Shown here one piece after another: positions 26,901 to 49,100 of a stretch of DNA of 64,000 bases. The DNA is taken from assembly GCF_021018895.1 (NCBI RefSeq), contig NC_079368.1, positions 9,236,001 through 9,300,000 on the forward strand. The letters run 5' to 3'. A model generated the notes under the pieces. It searched no databases and had not been told where the DNA came from. It was given only the letters and a program-made list of their open reading frames with translations. The position numbers were made by a program, and so were the translations under genes. Every line of letters starts with the position of its first letter. Within the stretch, counting starts at the first letter, position 1. The stretch comes from Seriola aureovittata. Taxonomy: Eukaryota; Chordata; Actinopteri; Carangiformes; Carangidae.

Positions 26901-28032
26901 TCAGATAACACATGAATACTGATGTATGTTAACATTAATATGTCATATTTCTTTTGTTAAAGATCTAAACAATGTTTTGCTCAAAGCTTAATTTTCCTAT
27001 GCTGACTGAAAAATCTTGGTTCAGGACAGGGAAAGTTGCAAATCTTTGACACAACCTAAAACTGTAAACTAGGGCAAAATACAAATATATCCCATAAGCA
27101 ACCATTAAGTCCATTGAGGATAGACACGTGTATCAGCCAAATCAAAGCACTAAGGACTAATAAATATTTTAAAATGATGCAACTTGTGCCATAATTTTGG
27201 TTTTAAAGGAAGCAGTGATTCTAATATAACTGATATTTCATTCAGACAATTCACATCTTGAATATGAACATCTGTGTTGACAATATAGGCTTGGTAATGC
27301 TCCCTACAAAGCCTCAGGTGGATGCTGCTATGGCGACAAGTTTTACAGTAAACCTCCATCAGCAGCACAGAATAAACTTAAGTTTGATGGCTTCAATAGA
27401 CTAGTTAATTAATAAAAACCACAGAAAGAACAGCACCACTGAAGCATCTACCTGGACTTAGACCAGACGTCTTTTACATGAATATTGTGAAGAAGTTCTG
27501 GCCGTGTTAACTCACATTCAAACAAGGAAGTGCACCTTTAATTTAGGGCCATTGTTTGGATCAAGACCTGGATCTTAATAAGATTTTAAGTCCTAAGAAA
27601 TTAAGTGCTGTTTTGTACTGTTGTTTACAACTAAACAACAACTTATTATTCATTATTATGTAGTACATTTTTCACATTACAAAGTTCTTTAGAGACTTCA
27701 GCCTTAAAATGTGTAATTTTATAATATGATATGATGTGTCATTTTGCAGGCCACTTATATGTTAGCGCCTGAGAGCAAATGATTTACTTTCAAGTGAAAG
27801 TAAAACTATTTTACTAATATCTAATGTGTAGCAGTTGGTGAACATGCATTATCCAAAAGTGGACTGAGTCGAAAGCTGCAACACTCGATAGATGAAGATT
27901 GCAATTTTGAAGAAAAAAAAAAAAAGGCATCTGAGCACAGTTTATAAACATTAAAAATAAAGCTTTAAGAGGAGATTTCACAATAAAAGCACTGCTGAAT
28001 GTCCACTGTAGTTGTATGCTGATTGGCTATAA
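23958..28032. other. Long non-coding stretch, part probably orai1 3' UTR
   Basis: AT-rich; no reading frame here has recognisable domains or convincing splice junctions. The right end should contain the 3' UTR of minus-strand orai1. A TTTATT near 26875 would be AATAAA on that strand, but the true end cannot be placed. Confidence 0.45.
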
Positions 28033-29964
28033 TCAAGGGAAATGAACAGCCGCCTTCAGGTCGTCATTCTCAGCCCTGTGATCCAGCTGGTTCTGGAGCC
28101 GAATGACCTGCTCCAGCTCTCGGATCTGTCGGTCCGTTTTGTGACTAACAAGTGTGCGGTAAAAGTGGACAGCAAACACGATAAAAACAATTCCAAACGG
28201 CACCATGATGCAAGTGGAAGCGATGGCTGCGGCCTCACCAGAACTTATGGTGCCGTTGTTTTCTTCTTTGTTGCTTTTGAGGGGCAAGAACTTCACCCAG
28301 CACAAGAGCATCACCTCTGTGAGGAAGAGGAGGGTACCGATGACTGTGGAGAAAGCCCAGGCCAGTTCTATGTGGCGGTGCATGCGCTCATGGGGAGACT
28401 CGTTGACAGAGTTGAGGTTGTGAACGTTGCTGACGGCCTCAAGGTTAGGGAGGATGCAGGTGCTGATCATGAGGGCAAAGAGGTGCACTGCAACCAGAAC
28501 CGTGGTGCAGGCACTGAAGGCTATAAGCAGCCCTGGAGGATACTTGTAATCCCGCTCCAGCTGCACCTCCACCATGGCAACCTGGGGAAATCAAACAGGA
28601 AAGGGTTTGCAACACAGCAACTGTCAAGGGCTAATACACCACTGGAAATCTATTCTGCTCCACCTAATAGCTTAATATAAACCATCAACTGTGCAAATAA
28701 TCCTGTACTGTAGTACTGTTCTGGATCAGTAATACAGTAAATAAGACTGTTATGTTTACAGTACATGCACTGTGAATGTGCATTGCTTTCCACAATGAGA
28801 TCCAAGGCCAACCAAGGATCTCTCAGTGGGGACAGTTTGATTTCACTAAATGCTGTAAAATGTAAAATACCTTACACAAACAATAGTCATTTTGATCCCT
28901 CCCTCCCTCTCACTCCCTATCTGTCCCTATCTCCACCATACAGCAAAGGCAGCTATGTGCAGTTTATTAACCAAATGAAAAGTAATAATAAAAATGTTCT
29001 CAGCTGTGGTGTTTTACTGAATATTAAACAACATCTGATGATCCAAACATGACAAAGAGTACAGACTTTTTCACAAATAGACCTAGTTGTCATTCTAATG
29101 AGCTGAGTTGTGTCTGTTATATTATATAATGTCTGGTATATACAGTGGTAGGTGTAAATGAAAGAATGTGCATGTAGACCTTTTTGTAAGAGGTTTTTAA
29201 AGGCTGAGAAAATTATTACTATAACATTATATTGTATGATAATGCATGACATGTTGTGTAAATGCATACACAATAAATCTTTAATGTGTACTGTTGATTA
29301 TTGTAATGGCATTGGAATCATTGTTTTTTTTAAATTCAATTTCAAATAAAAATATTTGCACAAGCTATTAAAGTAGTGTTGATGTGTATGTTGAAAAATG
29401 TGTGTGGATGCCTCAGCAGTGCTGCTGTGTGGTCTAATTGTTATCGCGGAAGATAAAACCGGATTTGAAGTCGTGTGGCAAGCGCTATGAAGTTTACACA
29501 AACTGCTTATTTCACTCGGTCCGTTAGTGCTGCACCGTTGCATCGTGAGAGATACTTCACGCAAAGGCACACCTGACTAAACCCACTGACCACCCTTTGT
29601 TTCTGATGTTGTGACCTTTTTGTTTTCACGTTCGCTGCTCAGTGTCCTCACGGAAACAAACGCGTCGTTGATAGTTCATATCAGCGCACAGCAGCCGTCA
29701 TTAGGCCTGTTTTAGTGTGCAGGAGCGACGCAGCGCTTGAAAACAATAATCTGCGTCACGTATCTGCGGTACATGCCGATGGCCTAAACTGAGCGTGTAT
29801 TCATGCAGTTAACACTGTAACAAGAACCAGCGGAGTCGAGGCGAACTCACCATTGCGAAGCCCGACAACAGAGCTGAAGTGCGGCTGGTGGCTTTTAATT
29901 TGGCTCGACTCAAGTAGAGTTTTCTCCATGACAGAGCCTGCAAAGAGTGCTCGTTCAAACTCAT
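28033..29964 (-). CDS. orai1: ORAI1 store-operated calcium channel pore subunit
   Basis: Plasma-membrane CRAC channel subunit opened by STIM1 after store depletion. Two exons: 29964-29851 (38 residues, [20 protein letters not shown]...) and 28581-28033, joined ...SGFAM|VAMVEVQ; total 220 residues. Four membrane segments are visible: [15 protein letters not shown] (TM1), the [17 protein letters not shown] region (TM2), the [20 protein letters not shown] region (TM3) and [17 protein letters not shown] (TM4). The selectivity Glu is residue 43, equal to human Glu106. The start equals human Met64, the short ORAI1-beta start. Upstream in-frame codons ([11 protein letters not shown]) show no homology to the longer N-terminus. 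An N-glycosylation sequon (NNGT) is in the second extracellular loop. The STIM-binding C-terminal helix ([15 protein letters not shown]) looks about three residues shorter than in human ORAI1 as I recall it. Paralogue a or b not determined. Confidence 0.95.
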
Positions 29965-32900
29965 TCCGAAAGTTCTTCCAAGTGACCGGTCTTTTTCTTT
30001 TTTTTCTTTTTTTTCTTTTTTAAATAAACATAAAGCTATAAACCGGATTGATTTACAGTATGATAATCGATGTCCGATGATAAGCGCACAGAGGGAATGA
30101 GGTTCCAACACGATAACATATAATTATCTGTAGATACAGAGAGCTATCAAACTATGTCAAAACTTTCCCGCAGCAGCTGACTGTCTGTCAGAGTCTATCA
30201 GGAAACACAAGATACCCACAATCCAATGCTCTGCTCAAGAGCCGCAGGAGCTCGCCTCCTTGCGCCAGTAACAGACAATGTTCGTGATGAAGCTGAAAAG
30301 TATTTCCCTATACGAATAATATGTCAACCCAATCCATAGACCCAAAGTGCGTAATCCACTTTAGTGTAACATCTCGTGTCATATTGCTACTGACGCCCAA
30401 AGTTGTATATGTTTGAGTGACAGTGTTTCCTGGATTTACTGTCAGCAGTTTTTAATGAAACTGCGGAAAATGATCTCAGACCAGAGGTTGAAATTAAGCA
30501 AATAAACAAAACAAAAACAAAACACAAATCTATGTGAAGTCTGGCGCTGTACATTTTCTTAGTTGTTATCGCCATCGAGAAAGAAAAAGTTACAAAATAG
30601 TGTGTTTATGTACACCACAATAGTGACATCATCAATTATTTATTAGTGCCTATTTTCTATTATATTGTGATATTACTTAATAGATCATTAATATCAATTG
30701 TCTCCTCATTAAAATACGCCAATATATCTATTTGACAATAATTAAGGTAAATACAAGACTGCAGGCACCAACTCCCAGATATACCATTCAATTAAAGTTA
30801 AAAATACAATAAAGCTAAAAGACAGTTTGAACTGTCTAAACACAGAACTAGCAGGTCCTTTTGTTACTTTTAGGTTGTTTTACTGATGAGGTTTTGCAGG
30901 CCTTCCTGTGTAAGTTGACACTTCTGAACACTAGACGCAACAGAACGAACAAAGTAACCACTTCTTAATCCCACAAGTCAACAGCAGAGAATACATGCAG
31001 ACTTTAATGTTAATAAGCATCTCTCTATAATCTGGTTCAGTTCTGTTTGGACAGTGGCTGAATAATAAAGAAGCTTCTGGTGCCCCTATGGAGACAGTAA
31101 ATGACAAAAGCTGGAGTAGAAAATCATAGCAGTCCTTCACCACATGAGGATTGACAAGCACAAAATAGAAGAAGAAGCAGAGATGAAAATTTATGATTAC
31201 AGTATAATATCAAAAAGCATAGAAAACACGTTGTGTTTTATGTTTGCTTTTCTGTGTTTGCAAACACAGATGCATGCACATGTTTCCCATTACCCTAGGA
31301 AAAACCCCACTCACTACAGAGATAGGCCTATAGAAGAAGTGCATTTTATGTATTATTCACAGATTAACCATAACAGGCATATAACTGTCCCTCATGAAAC
31401 CAGACGTGTACAATTTCCAATTCTAATTTAAAGCACATTGAAATCTGATCTCACTGCCACACACAACTTTGTCAAGAGATATGCTACTCTCTCATATAAT
31501 GTATTGCAATTCCTCTTGTGAGTTCAAACCATCTATCACAGTTTAGATTTAGTCAAGATTCACCAGAATCTGAAGGGGTCAGAGGCAGAAATATTAATGG
31601 GCCCTTCCGACAAGCACAGTGCAGCAGTAAGAGAGCGTGTGTAACATCAACATACCCTCTATTAGATAAAATAATAGCAGCAAATTTAGAGGGAAAAAAA
31701 AAAAAACTTTTAATATCACTTCACATCACTTTTCATGAAATAAACATTAAATTCTCCTTTACATGGACATTTCTTTGACATGGTTGCAATGTAGTTGCTC
31801 CACTGCACAAGCTGCTTGTCTCATTCTTGATACTCTACCACCAGATGCCGCCAAAGTTTGACATCTTCTGACATCTGGCTTTTACATGATTCACTATTAA
31901 ATCACTATCATTATATCATACAGTCCAGCCCTGAGTGAGTCAGTGACACATCTCTTGGTATGTTGGCTCTGTACTCAAGTGCATTAGATCTAAAATGAAA
32001 CAAGGTTAAAGTGCTGACTGTAGCCTTTAATTTGAGAGTATTTATACACATCAGATGAACAGGGTGAGTGCGCTGATTGTAAATGTTTTCATTTTCACAG
32101 AAATAAAATATATTTGACTATAAACCAATATCAACATGTTTAATATCTGGTGGCAAATCTCATGCAATCAATGCTGAGATCTGTAACTCATAGACATCAG
32201 CAGACACTTGTAATAGCCTACTTATGATAAATGTGCTGCAGCCATCTTCAGCTCTTGGCCTTGACCTCACCTATAACACCTGCTCAGGTGAAATGAGATC
32301 AGGTGACTGACTTTGTCCTTTGCCCGTCAAAGGTCACTTCACTGATTGGCCATCAAGCTGTAACATGTAGAAAGCATGAATAATCATTACTGACACCAAA
32401 CCTAACCCCAGAGGTTTTAAAGGGGGGGCCCTTGAGTATAAAACAACTAGTAACCTACTGAGCCTTTGGGGATTAAGATTTTAAATAAATACAATTAACA
32501 TTTGAAAAAAGTAACCGGTACTGTCACTCACAAGTCCCACAAAAAAACAGCAGAAACAAATACAGACATGCGAAGGAGTGAACGCTCTTGTCTTGCCTGC
32601 TTCTCTTCATTTCCTGTTGCGTTGATGCTGCATTTAAAACCCAAGTCAATAACCGTTGCAACGTACGGCAAGTTCTCTGCGACGCTATACAGTGACAAAA
32701 CTTTATATATACCGCACCTTTTGTCTTATGTTGTTAATTTAAAATACTATTTTTAATTTCAAGGATGAGTTTAATGACTCGTATTGCTTTCACGCTCGAC
32801 TGATGTTCGGTAGACTGAATGCTGTCGGTGGATTAAGTAAGCGGGAAGATGGTGTTTCCCATAGTTCATGAAGGCGGCACAGTGAGCATAGCTAGCAGCT

Positions 32901-33007
32901 GCTTGTGTCGTTGTGGAGGAGGGACGGTTGGGGGGGGTGAGCTGGAGGAGCCTTGTTCAGCCATGTTAGTTTTCTGTGCTGTTCACAAACGATGAGAGAG
33001 AGGAACC
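29965..33007. other. Divergent intergenic region between orai1 and kdm2b
   Basis: It contains the orai1 5' UTR, with a pyrimidine-rich tract on the plus strand at about 29992-30020, and the kdm2b promoter just before 33008. I see no JmjC-encoding exon or other gene here. Confidence 0.55.
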
Positions 33008-42786
<9,779 letters not shown>

Positions 42787-45700
42787 TTTCTAACAGGAAA
42801 AATATGATTGAAAAACTGTCTTTGCACTTAATGGAACAATTATTTTCTTTTTAAACTGGTCCCTATGATAAGTCTCTGAGTCAGTGTCACGGTAGACAAA
42901 GTGAAATGAGAGGCGGATTTCTGGATGGAGAACTTAGATGGATGATAAACATTCACTGGACGGACAAAGAGCGAACGTCATGCATGTACTTGTGTTGAGA
43001 GTTTACTTTTATAAAGACGTGCTTGTAATTGATGGTTGGGTTGTTTATTTTTAATCTTTAAATATTTGAAAACACAGTATTTTTATACAAGCACCATTTC
43101 ATGAGTTTACAGTGTCTCAGGAGCTAAATATGACAGAGAGACTGTACGGCATGGGAACCTCCCTCAGTTTGCCTTCATACAAGTGTCTCCTATGTGCCAA
43201 AATCTGTATTGGACATCAATGTAACCTCAGTATCAGAGGAAAAAAAAAAGAACATGTACAGTAATAAATATCTGACTAAATTATCATAAATACTTCCCAA
43301 ATATTTAGAATGTATTTCAACAATGATAAAACAGAGTAAACAAATTTCATATTCCTGTTACACCCCCATGTCTTCAGTTATCTTAATACCTTTATGAACT
43401 GTTGTGTTGGTAATTGATGGGGTTTTCATCAGCATTTCAACATTAATTTATTGTTGTTGTTTTTTGTTTTTTTTATTCCAGTTTGTATTTATTCATTTAT
43501 TCAGTAATTTGACGTGGATGTCTCAGAGATGGTTCAAAATGCTTGCCAATAATTTATCGGGGTGGTTTGAGCCTGTTGCAGCACCCAGTCGGTGGCTTTA
43601 ACACCCAAAAGCCAGAAGCAGGAATTTGACAGTCACAGCAAACGTGACCGACAACTTACCTGACAGACTTTGTATAATGCAGTCAACCCAGCATATCTGG
43701 TCCTCTATACAGGTTTATATAAGCAACTAATTAAGACCTTTGCAAATAACTCATTTGCATACATTTAAAAATAAACTCCATACACTTGGTGTTGTGTGTA
43801 TTTTGGGTGTTGTGCTGTAATCTGCTATCACCTCAAGTGAATGTGATAATGTTTATATTTGTAAATCCAAAAACTAAGTGCTAATATGCATTAAAAGAAT
43901 TTCATTTGTACTATCACTGAGTCTTCACTTTTCTTAGTCATATTCTTATGGAAGTGAAAGATGCCAGGAGTCATGTTTTCTTGTCCTGTAACTGCTTAAA
44001 ATGAGCCGTGTGACACCTCGTCATAGGTTATGGCTTCAGTGTGAATAAGAGCTTGATGGACCAAATAAATTATGTGTCTGTATGTATACCAATTAGCAGG
44101 TTTCTTCCCTATTTTTTGTATTTTGCCTTTAAGAAATCCCCACACAATTTCCCAATGTAAAGTTTTTAAATTGTAAAAAAAAAAAAAAAAGCAAAACTGA
44201 TAATTTTGTGTTGATAAATTAATCAAATGATCTCTTCTGCACTAACTATGAATTATTTATCCAAGATAATACAGGGACACTGTTTGGGATGCATGAGTAT
44301 ACAAAAACAGACTTTAATTAAAATCTTTAATTACCAAAATAAAAAGTTCAACATTCCCAAATACAAAGACAAAACCTTGCACACAATTACACCCTCTCTA
44401 AAGGAAAAGTGCAACTTGCTCCGTTACTATTCGTGATTGTAGAGGACGTCTTTACTGTGATAGCAGCAATGTTGACTTTGTGTGGGTACAGTAGAGAGCT
44501 GGATACTTCTAAATGAGCAGGATTAGGTGAAATAAAAACCAGCAAATTGAGTTTTAGAGATGGGGAAGATGGAGGATATAACATAACCAGTGTCATACAG
44601 GTTCTTGTCATGCTCTGGTTCAAGAGGGACAGATAGTTCAAGCAAAACTATGCAGATTAAACATATTTGAAACCACTTGACAGGAAAACGTAACTCTGTA
44701 ATAATAAACTAACCCAAATCCCAGGGACATTTCAATAATCTGATATTACGCAATTTAAATCAAATGGAAAAAAATATAGATATATACATCTCATATGGAT
44801 CAATATATGCAAATGTACATTAGCAAGTCATTATTTCTATATACTTTCTATACCACAGGTGTCAGTAAACTCATCGCTATGTCTTTGAATAGTTAGTTCA
44901 ATATATTACTCCTACATGTGAGAAAATCAACTAAAACGCATTAAGACACTTCATTCCACTCCCAACAATATACGACAACAACAAAAACAAAAACATTCAG
45001 AGTTTCACATCCACAGTTCAGCTTGGAAACAGGGAAGATGGTTGGATGAGTTAGCACCGGTTTTTGTCTTGCATCTCCACGAAAGACAGAGGTGACAGCA
45101 GAGGTCAGCTATTGCTGTAATGACAGAGTTTGTATGGTCGTTTCAACGTGTAATGCATTGCAATAAGCTCTTTTTTTTTTATAACAAAATATGTGAATAT
45201 GGTGAAATAAATCACACATCGACTTTCATCATAAATCACCATTATCAGTCATCGGTGTCCTTGAATCACAGCGGCAGAGCACTTACTCATCTGTGGGCTG
45301 AGTAACACTGAGTTAAACTTCAAAAGAAAACAAGTTCAGTGATTTCTATTTAGCTTTTCTCACTAACCTTAAAGTTATTGGCATTCAAAACCCCATCAGT
45401 CAAGCTGAGGTTTGGACAAGTTTTCAATCAGTAGCAGACCTTAGTCACTATTACTGGTTTGAATTTGGTTGTGAGCAGTGGTGCCTTAACACACACAGTG
45501 AACAAAGTGCTTTCTATTAAAATGTGCTAACAATTACCAGCCACACACTGGCCAACACAGTCGAGGGAAAAAGAAGATGGGTGAGAAGCATGAGTGCGTG
45601 ACCCATTATTTGGCACCTAACTCTCCTGTGCTCAGGTTCAGTATGTGTCCGTCCTCTGTGTTACTAAGATATGTATTCACTTGCAGCAGTTGTAAAGAGA

Positions 45701-46134
45701 GGTGCTCTAAATAATACTCAGCAGTCGAGTGCCAGCTACAGTTTATAGGCAGATCTGAGGGTGATGTGTTGTGTTTAATAAGACTGCACGTGACTGAATG
45801 CCACACATTCTTTGTGTTGAAAAACTGTAAGAAAAGCAAAATAGACACTAAGGAATGAAGACAGATTAGAGATATGTTTACTTGAGGAATGACTCACAGG
45901 AGGGTACGATCCTATGCTCTGCCCACTGGTTAAACCAAAGAGTCAAAGTCTTAAGAAAAACACATTTCTCATAATATTTCAATGTGCAAATAATGTGAAT
46001 ACAAACATGAAACATCCACAAAATAAGTCTTTTGGGGATTCCAAAGTTATGAGCTGCATGGTTGAATTAAGGTACAGTCTCAATCTGAGCTGCTGCTGCT
46101 CTGAAGCAGGTGCTGTGGCGTTGCAGTTGGTGCA
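42787..46134. other. kdm2b and rnf34 3' UTRs and intergenic sequence
   Basis: Non-coding, AT-rich. kdm2b is on the plus strand and rnf34 on the minus strand, so their 3' ends converge here. AATAAA on the plus strand occurs at 43263-43268 and near 43769. No other gene is seen. Confidence 0.5.
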
Positions 46135-49100
46135 TTAGGACTTGAAGACGTGCACGGCCCTCACGACATACTGCCTGCAGATCGGGCACTCGTTCATCCT
46201 CTTGCCACACTTCGTGCAGGTGACCATGTGACCGCACTCCAGGAGAACGCAGTCGATCATGGCGTCCATGCAGATCCTGCAGAGGTTGTCGTCATGGATC
46301 GTCAGCGGACCCTTCTCACCGTCTGTAAGAGACAGAGAGAGACACGGAGAAGTGACTGGAAATGTTAAAGAACTGCTTTAAACACAATGGAGAAAAAAAA
46401 AACATGCACTGGGGAGAGACAAGGGGGCAGCAAAATACCCAACAGCTTAATAAAACACCTCATCTTATCCAGTGTGCCTTATCTTGGTCAGGTCATGCAC
46501 ACAATCTCCTGAAAAATGTCAATGCCTGTTGTGGCTATGTGTCAAGATGTTTCTATGGCAACCACAAAGTCTTTATCACTGAGGGCATGCTGGTAAGGGA
46601 GTGAATGTGTGAATGTACACAGCTAACATACTGCAGTTCTCAGTATAATTAGCTTCACATGTTGAACACATGAACAGAGGACCTTGGGAGATTGATCTCA
46701 CGGTGGATCAATATTCCTGGAGCATGACAAATGAAACTGAAATATTTGAGTTCTTAAGTGGAGTACATTCATTTTCAGTGAAACAGCACATGTAGGGATT
46801 TTCACAAAGAAAGGATTGGATAACGAATGAGAACAGGTTCATGATGAAGACAGATGTGATGTAGATGTGATACTGTTCATACGATGGAGAGGCGTGTCAC
46901 AGATGGTTATGTGTGACCACGGCAACGGTGGCGAGGAATCCATAAGCCTTACCTCCGATGGCACCGTTGCAGATTGGAGGGGGGAAGGTCACCACTTAAG
47001 TGTGGGAGGAGTAAAGCAAGCGAGAAAAAATTGGATCATCACACTGAATGAATAAACTCATTTGAATGAGTCTGCTTGTGTCTACATGTGATCAGTGTAG
47101 GCACTATCATCAGAAGAAGAAAGATATTAGGTTTATATGGGTAAAAACAGGATGTGGCATACAGTACCAACATCTAGGGCAGTTCAAACAGATGGGTGAC
47201 ATCTTACCTGTGGTTACAGTACTGCTCACATTTTCCACTGCAAGAGAGAAATCAGACTATCACTGAGTGCACAGTAAATACAGGCAAGTACTGAATACTT
47301 CAATGGCAACTTATATCTATATACACTCTCTACTTGACTTCACATATTCTATCATAAAATTTAGATTTTTCATACCTATCAACTAATAAATAATAAGAAA
47401 ACTGCCAACAGTCATCTCTATGCACAGTATTCAATACACACATGATTTCCTGTTTTCCTCTGTCTCTCTGTACAGTCTGCTGACACGCTCCACAAGTTCC
47501 CACTTCTCACAGCACCCTGAATAGTTGACAAAGTTCCTGGCCAGGATCTCCTTCAGCTGCCTGACAGACAGGCCCTCAATGTCCCTCAAGCTGGAGATGT
47601 CTGAGAGAGACGCTCTGGCCCGACGTCGCGTCTGAGGACTCACCTAAAGGATCAGAAGAACCACTAAATTATACTTTTTGTACAGAAAACTCTTTTTTTC
47701 TGGATTTCAGCCTCCCTATCATAGATGGTTTTATTTATTACTGCTTCTTTTGTACAATAAGCACTGTGACTGTAATTGGAAAATCTGAAGTACATTGAAT
47801 CCTGCAATCTGCAAGAAACTGCAGTTTTTGCAGGAGGAGAGAAAGCAGTTTCAGATCCAGCCAAGAAGTTCTAAGCATTAGCATCTCATTTTCAACCCTT
47901 GCATTGGATTCCTTGCACTGCATCAACATTCAGCAACAGAAATGAAATGTATATAATATAATATATAAATGATTTCAAAATGATTGCAGGAAATCTGATC
48001 ACCTCAGGAGTGTGTTCACTGGGATCCAAGTTGAGGAGAGACACCGATGTGGCGTCGCCCATATCCTGCAACACAACAACAGCAACAACAAACATTAGTT
48101 TGCACTATATGCAAAGAACAAGCCAGCTAATTGAGGATTAGGATTAGGCACTTCAGACAGCTCATTGATACCTTAGGAACAACAATGTCTCGTCCCTTCC
48201 ATTCATAGAAAAGCTTACTGCTCCCTAAGCAGGCCAAGTACAAGTATTTATAGTGGATCCTGGCTGTTTGGAACTGAGCTCCCATTTCATCGCCAGTTGC
48301 GGCACTTATTCTTTCTTTTACTTATTGCCTCTATGCTTTCTAGAATCCCAATCAGTTTCCTTTTGGCTGGCTAACAAACTGTAGTAAAGCCAGTCTGAAA
48401 AGGTGAAAAATAAACCTCACTTCAACACTTTGTTTCTATATTTGTGTGTGGTGACATGTCAAGTGGTTCCCTTAGACTCATTTATAGTAGCTCAGCAAAT
48501 AGTCTCCCTCAATTGATGACATAATGCACTAAAATCTCCCCAAACAACCAAAAGAGCTGTGGAAAAACACAGTAGACTCCTCGGAAATCCAAGCTTTGTG
48601 CCTACAGCTCTGACAGTAAATGATCTACAGTAAATCTGTAAAATCCAAACTTTCACCAACCATGTTAATTATTTTACCCACAAATTGAGTTTTACAAGCA
48701 AACAAGAGGGGCCATGTAATGATTAGCCACAAAACTGAGAGGCTAGCAGCTATACGTCTGTATCTCAGCATATGTTACAGGGATACGGTTTGATTGTGAT
48801 GTTATTAAAAATACTACATATTTCAAAGTCAGCCCTGACCTGGTTGGTATCAGAACTATCACTCCTGCTGAGCGGCTCCTCCTGAGAAGCGACGAAAGCA
48901 GACAGCTCAGAGGCAGATCGTGTGGTAGAAGGGGTTGGCGTATACAGGGAACGCGAGTGGAGGCTGCCCGTGTCAGGGTCCTCCTCTTCCTCAATGCCTT
49001 GGTGACAGAGCACCAAGTCCACCAGGTCTTCCTTTTCCCTGCAGGTATCGGTGGGGATGTTACGGAGTAGCAAGTACTGACGCAGGTCCTTCACTCGTAA

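Noticed and set aside
28042..28680. 212-codon plus-strand open frame over orai1
   Set aside because: It is the reverse strand of the conserved orai1 exon 2.
46930..46975. Possible extra rnf34 cassette exon ending at GGAGGTAAGG
   Set aside because: The donor is good, but there is no AG acceptor in the position and phase required.
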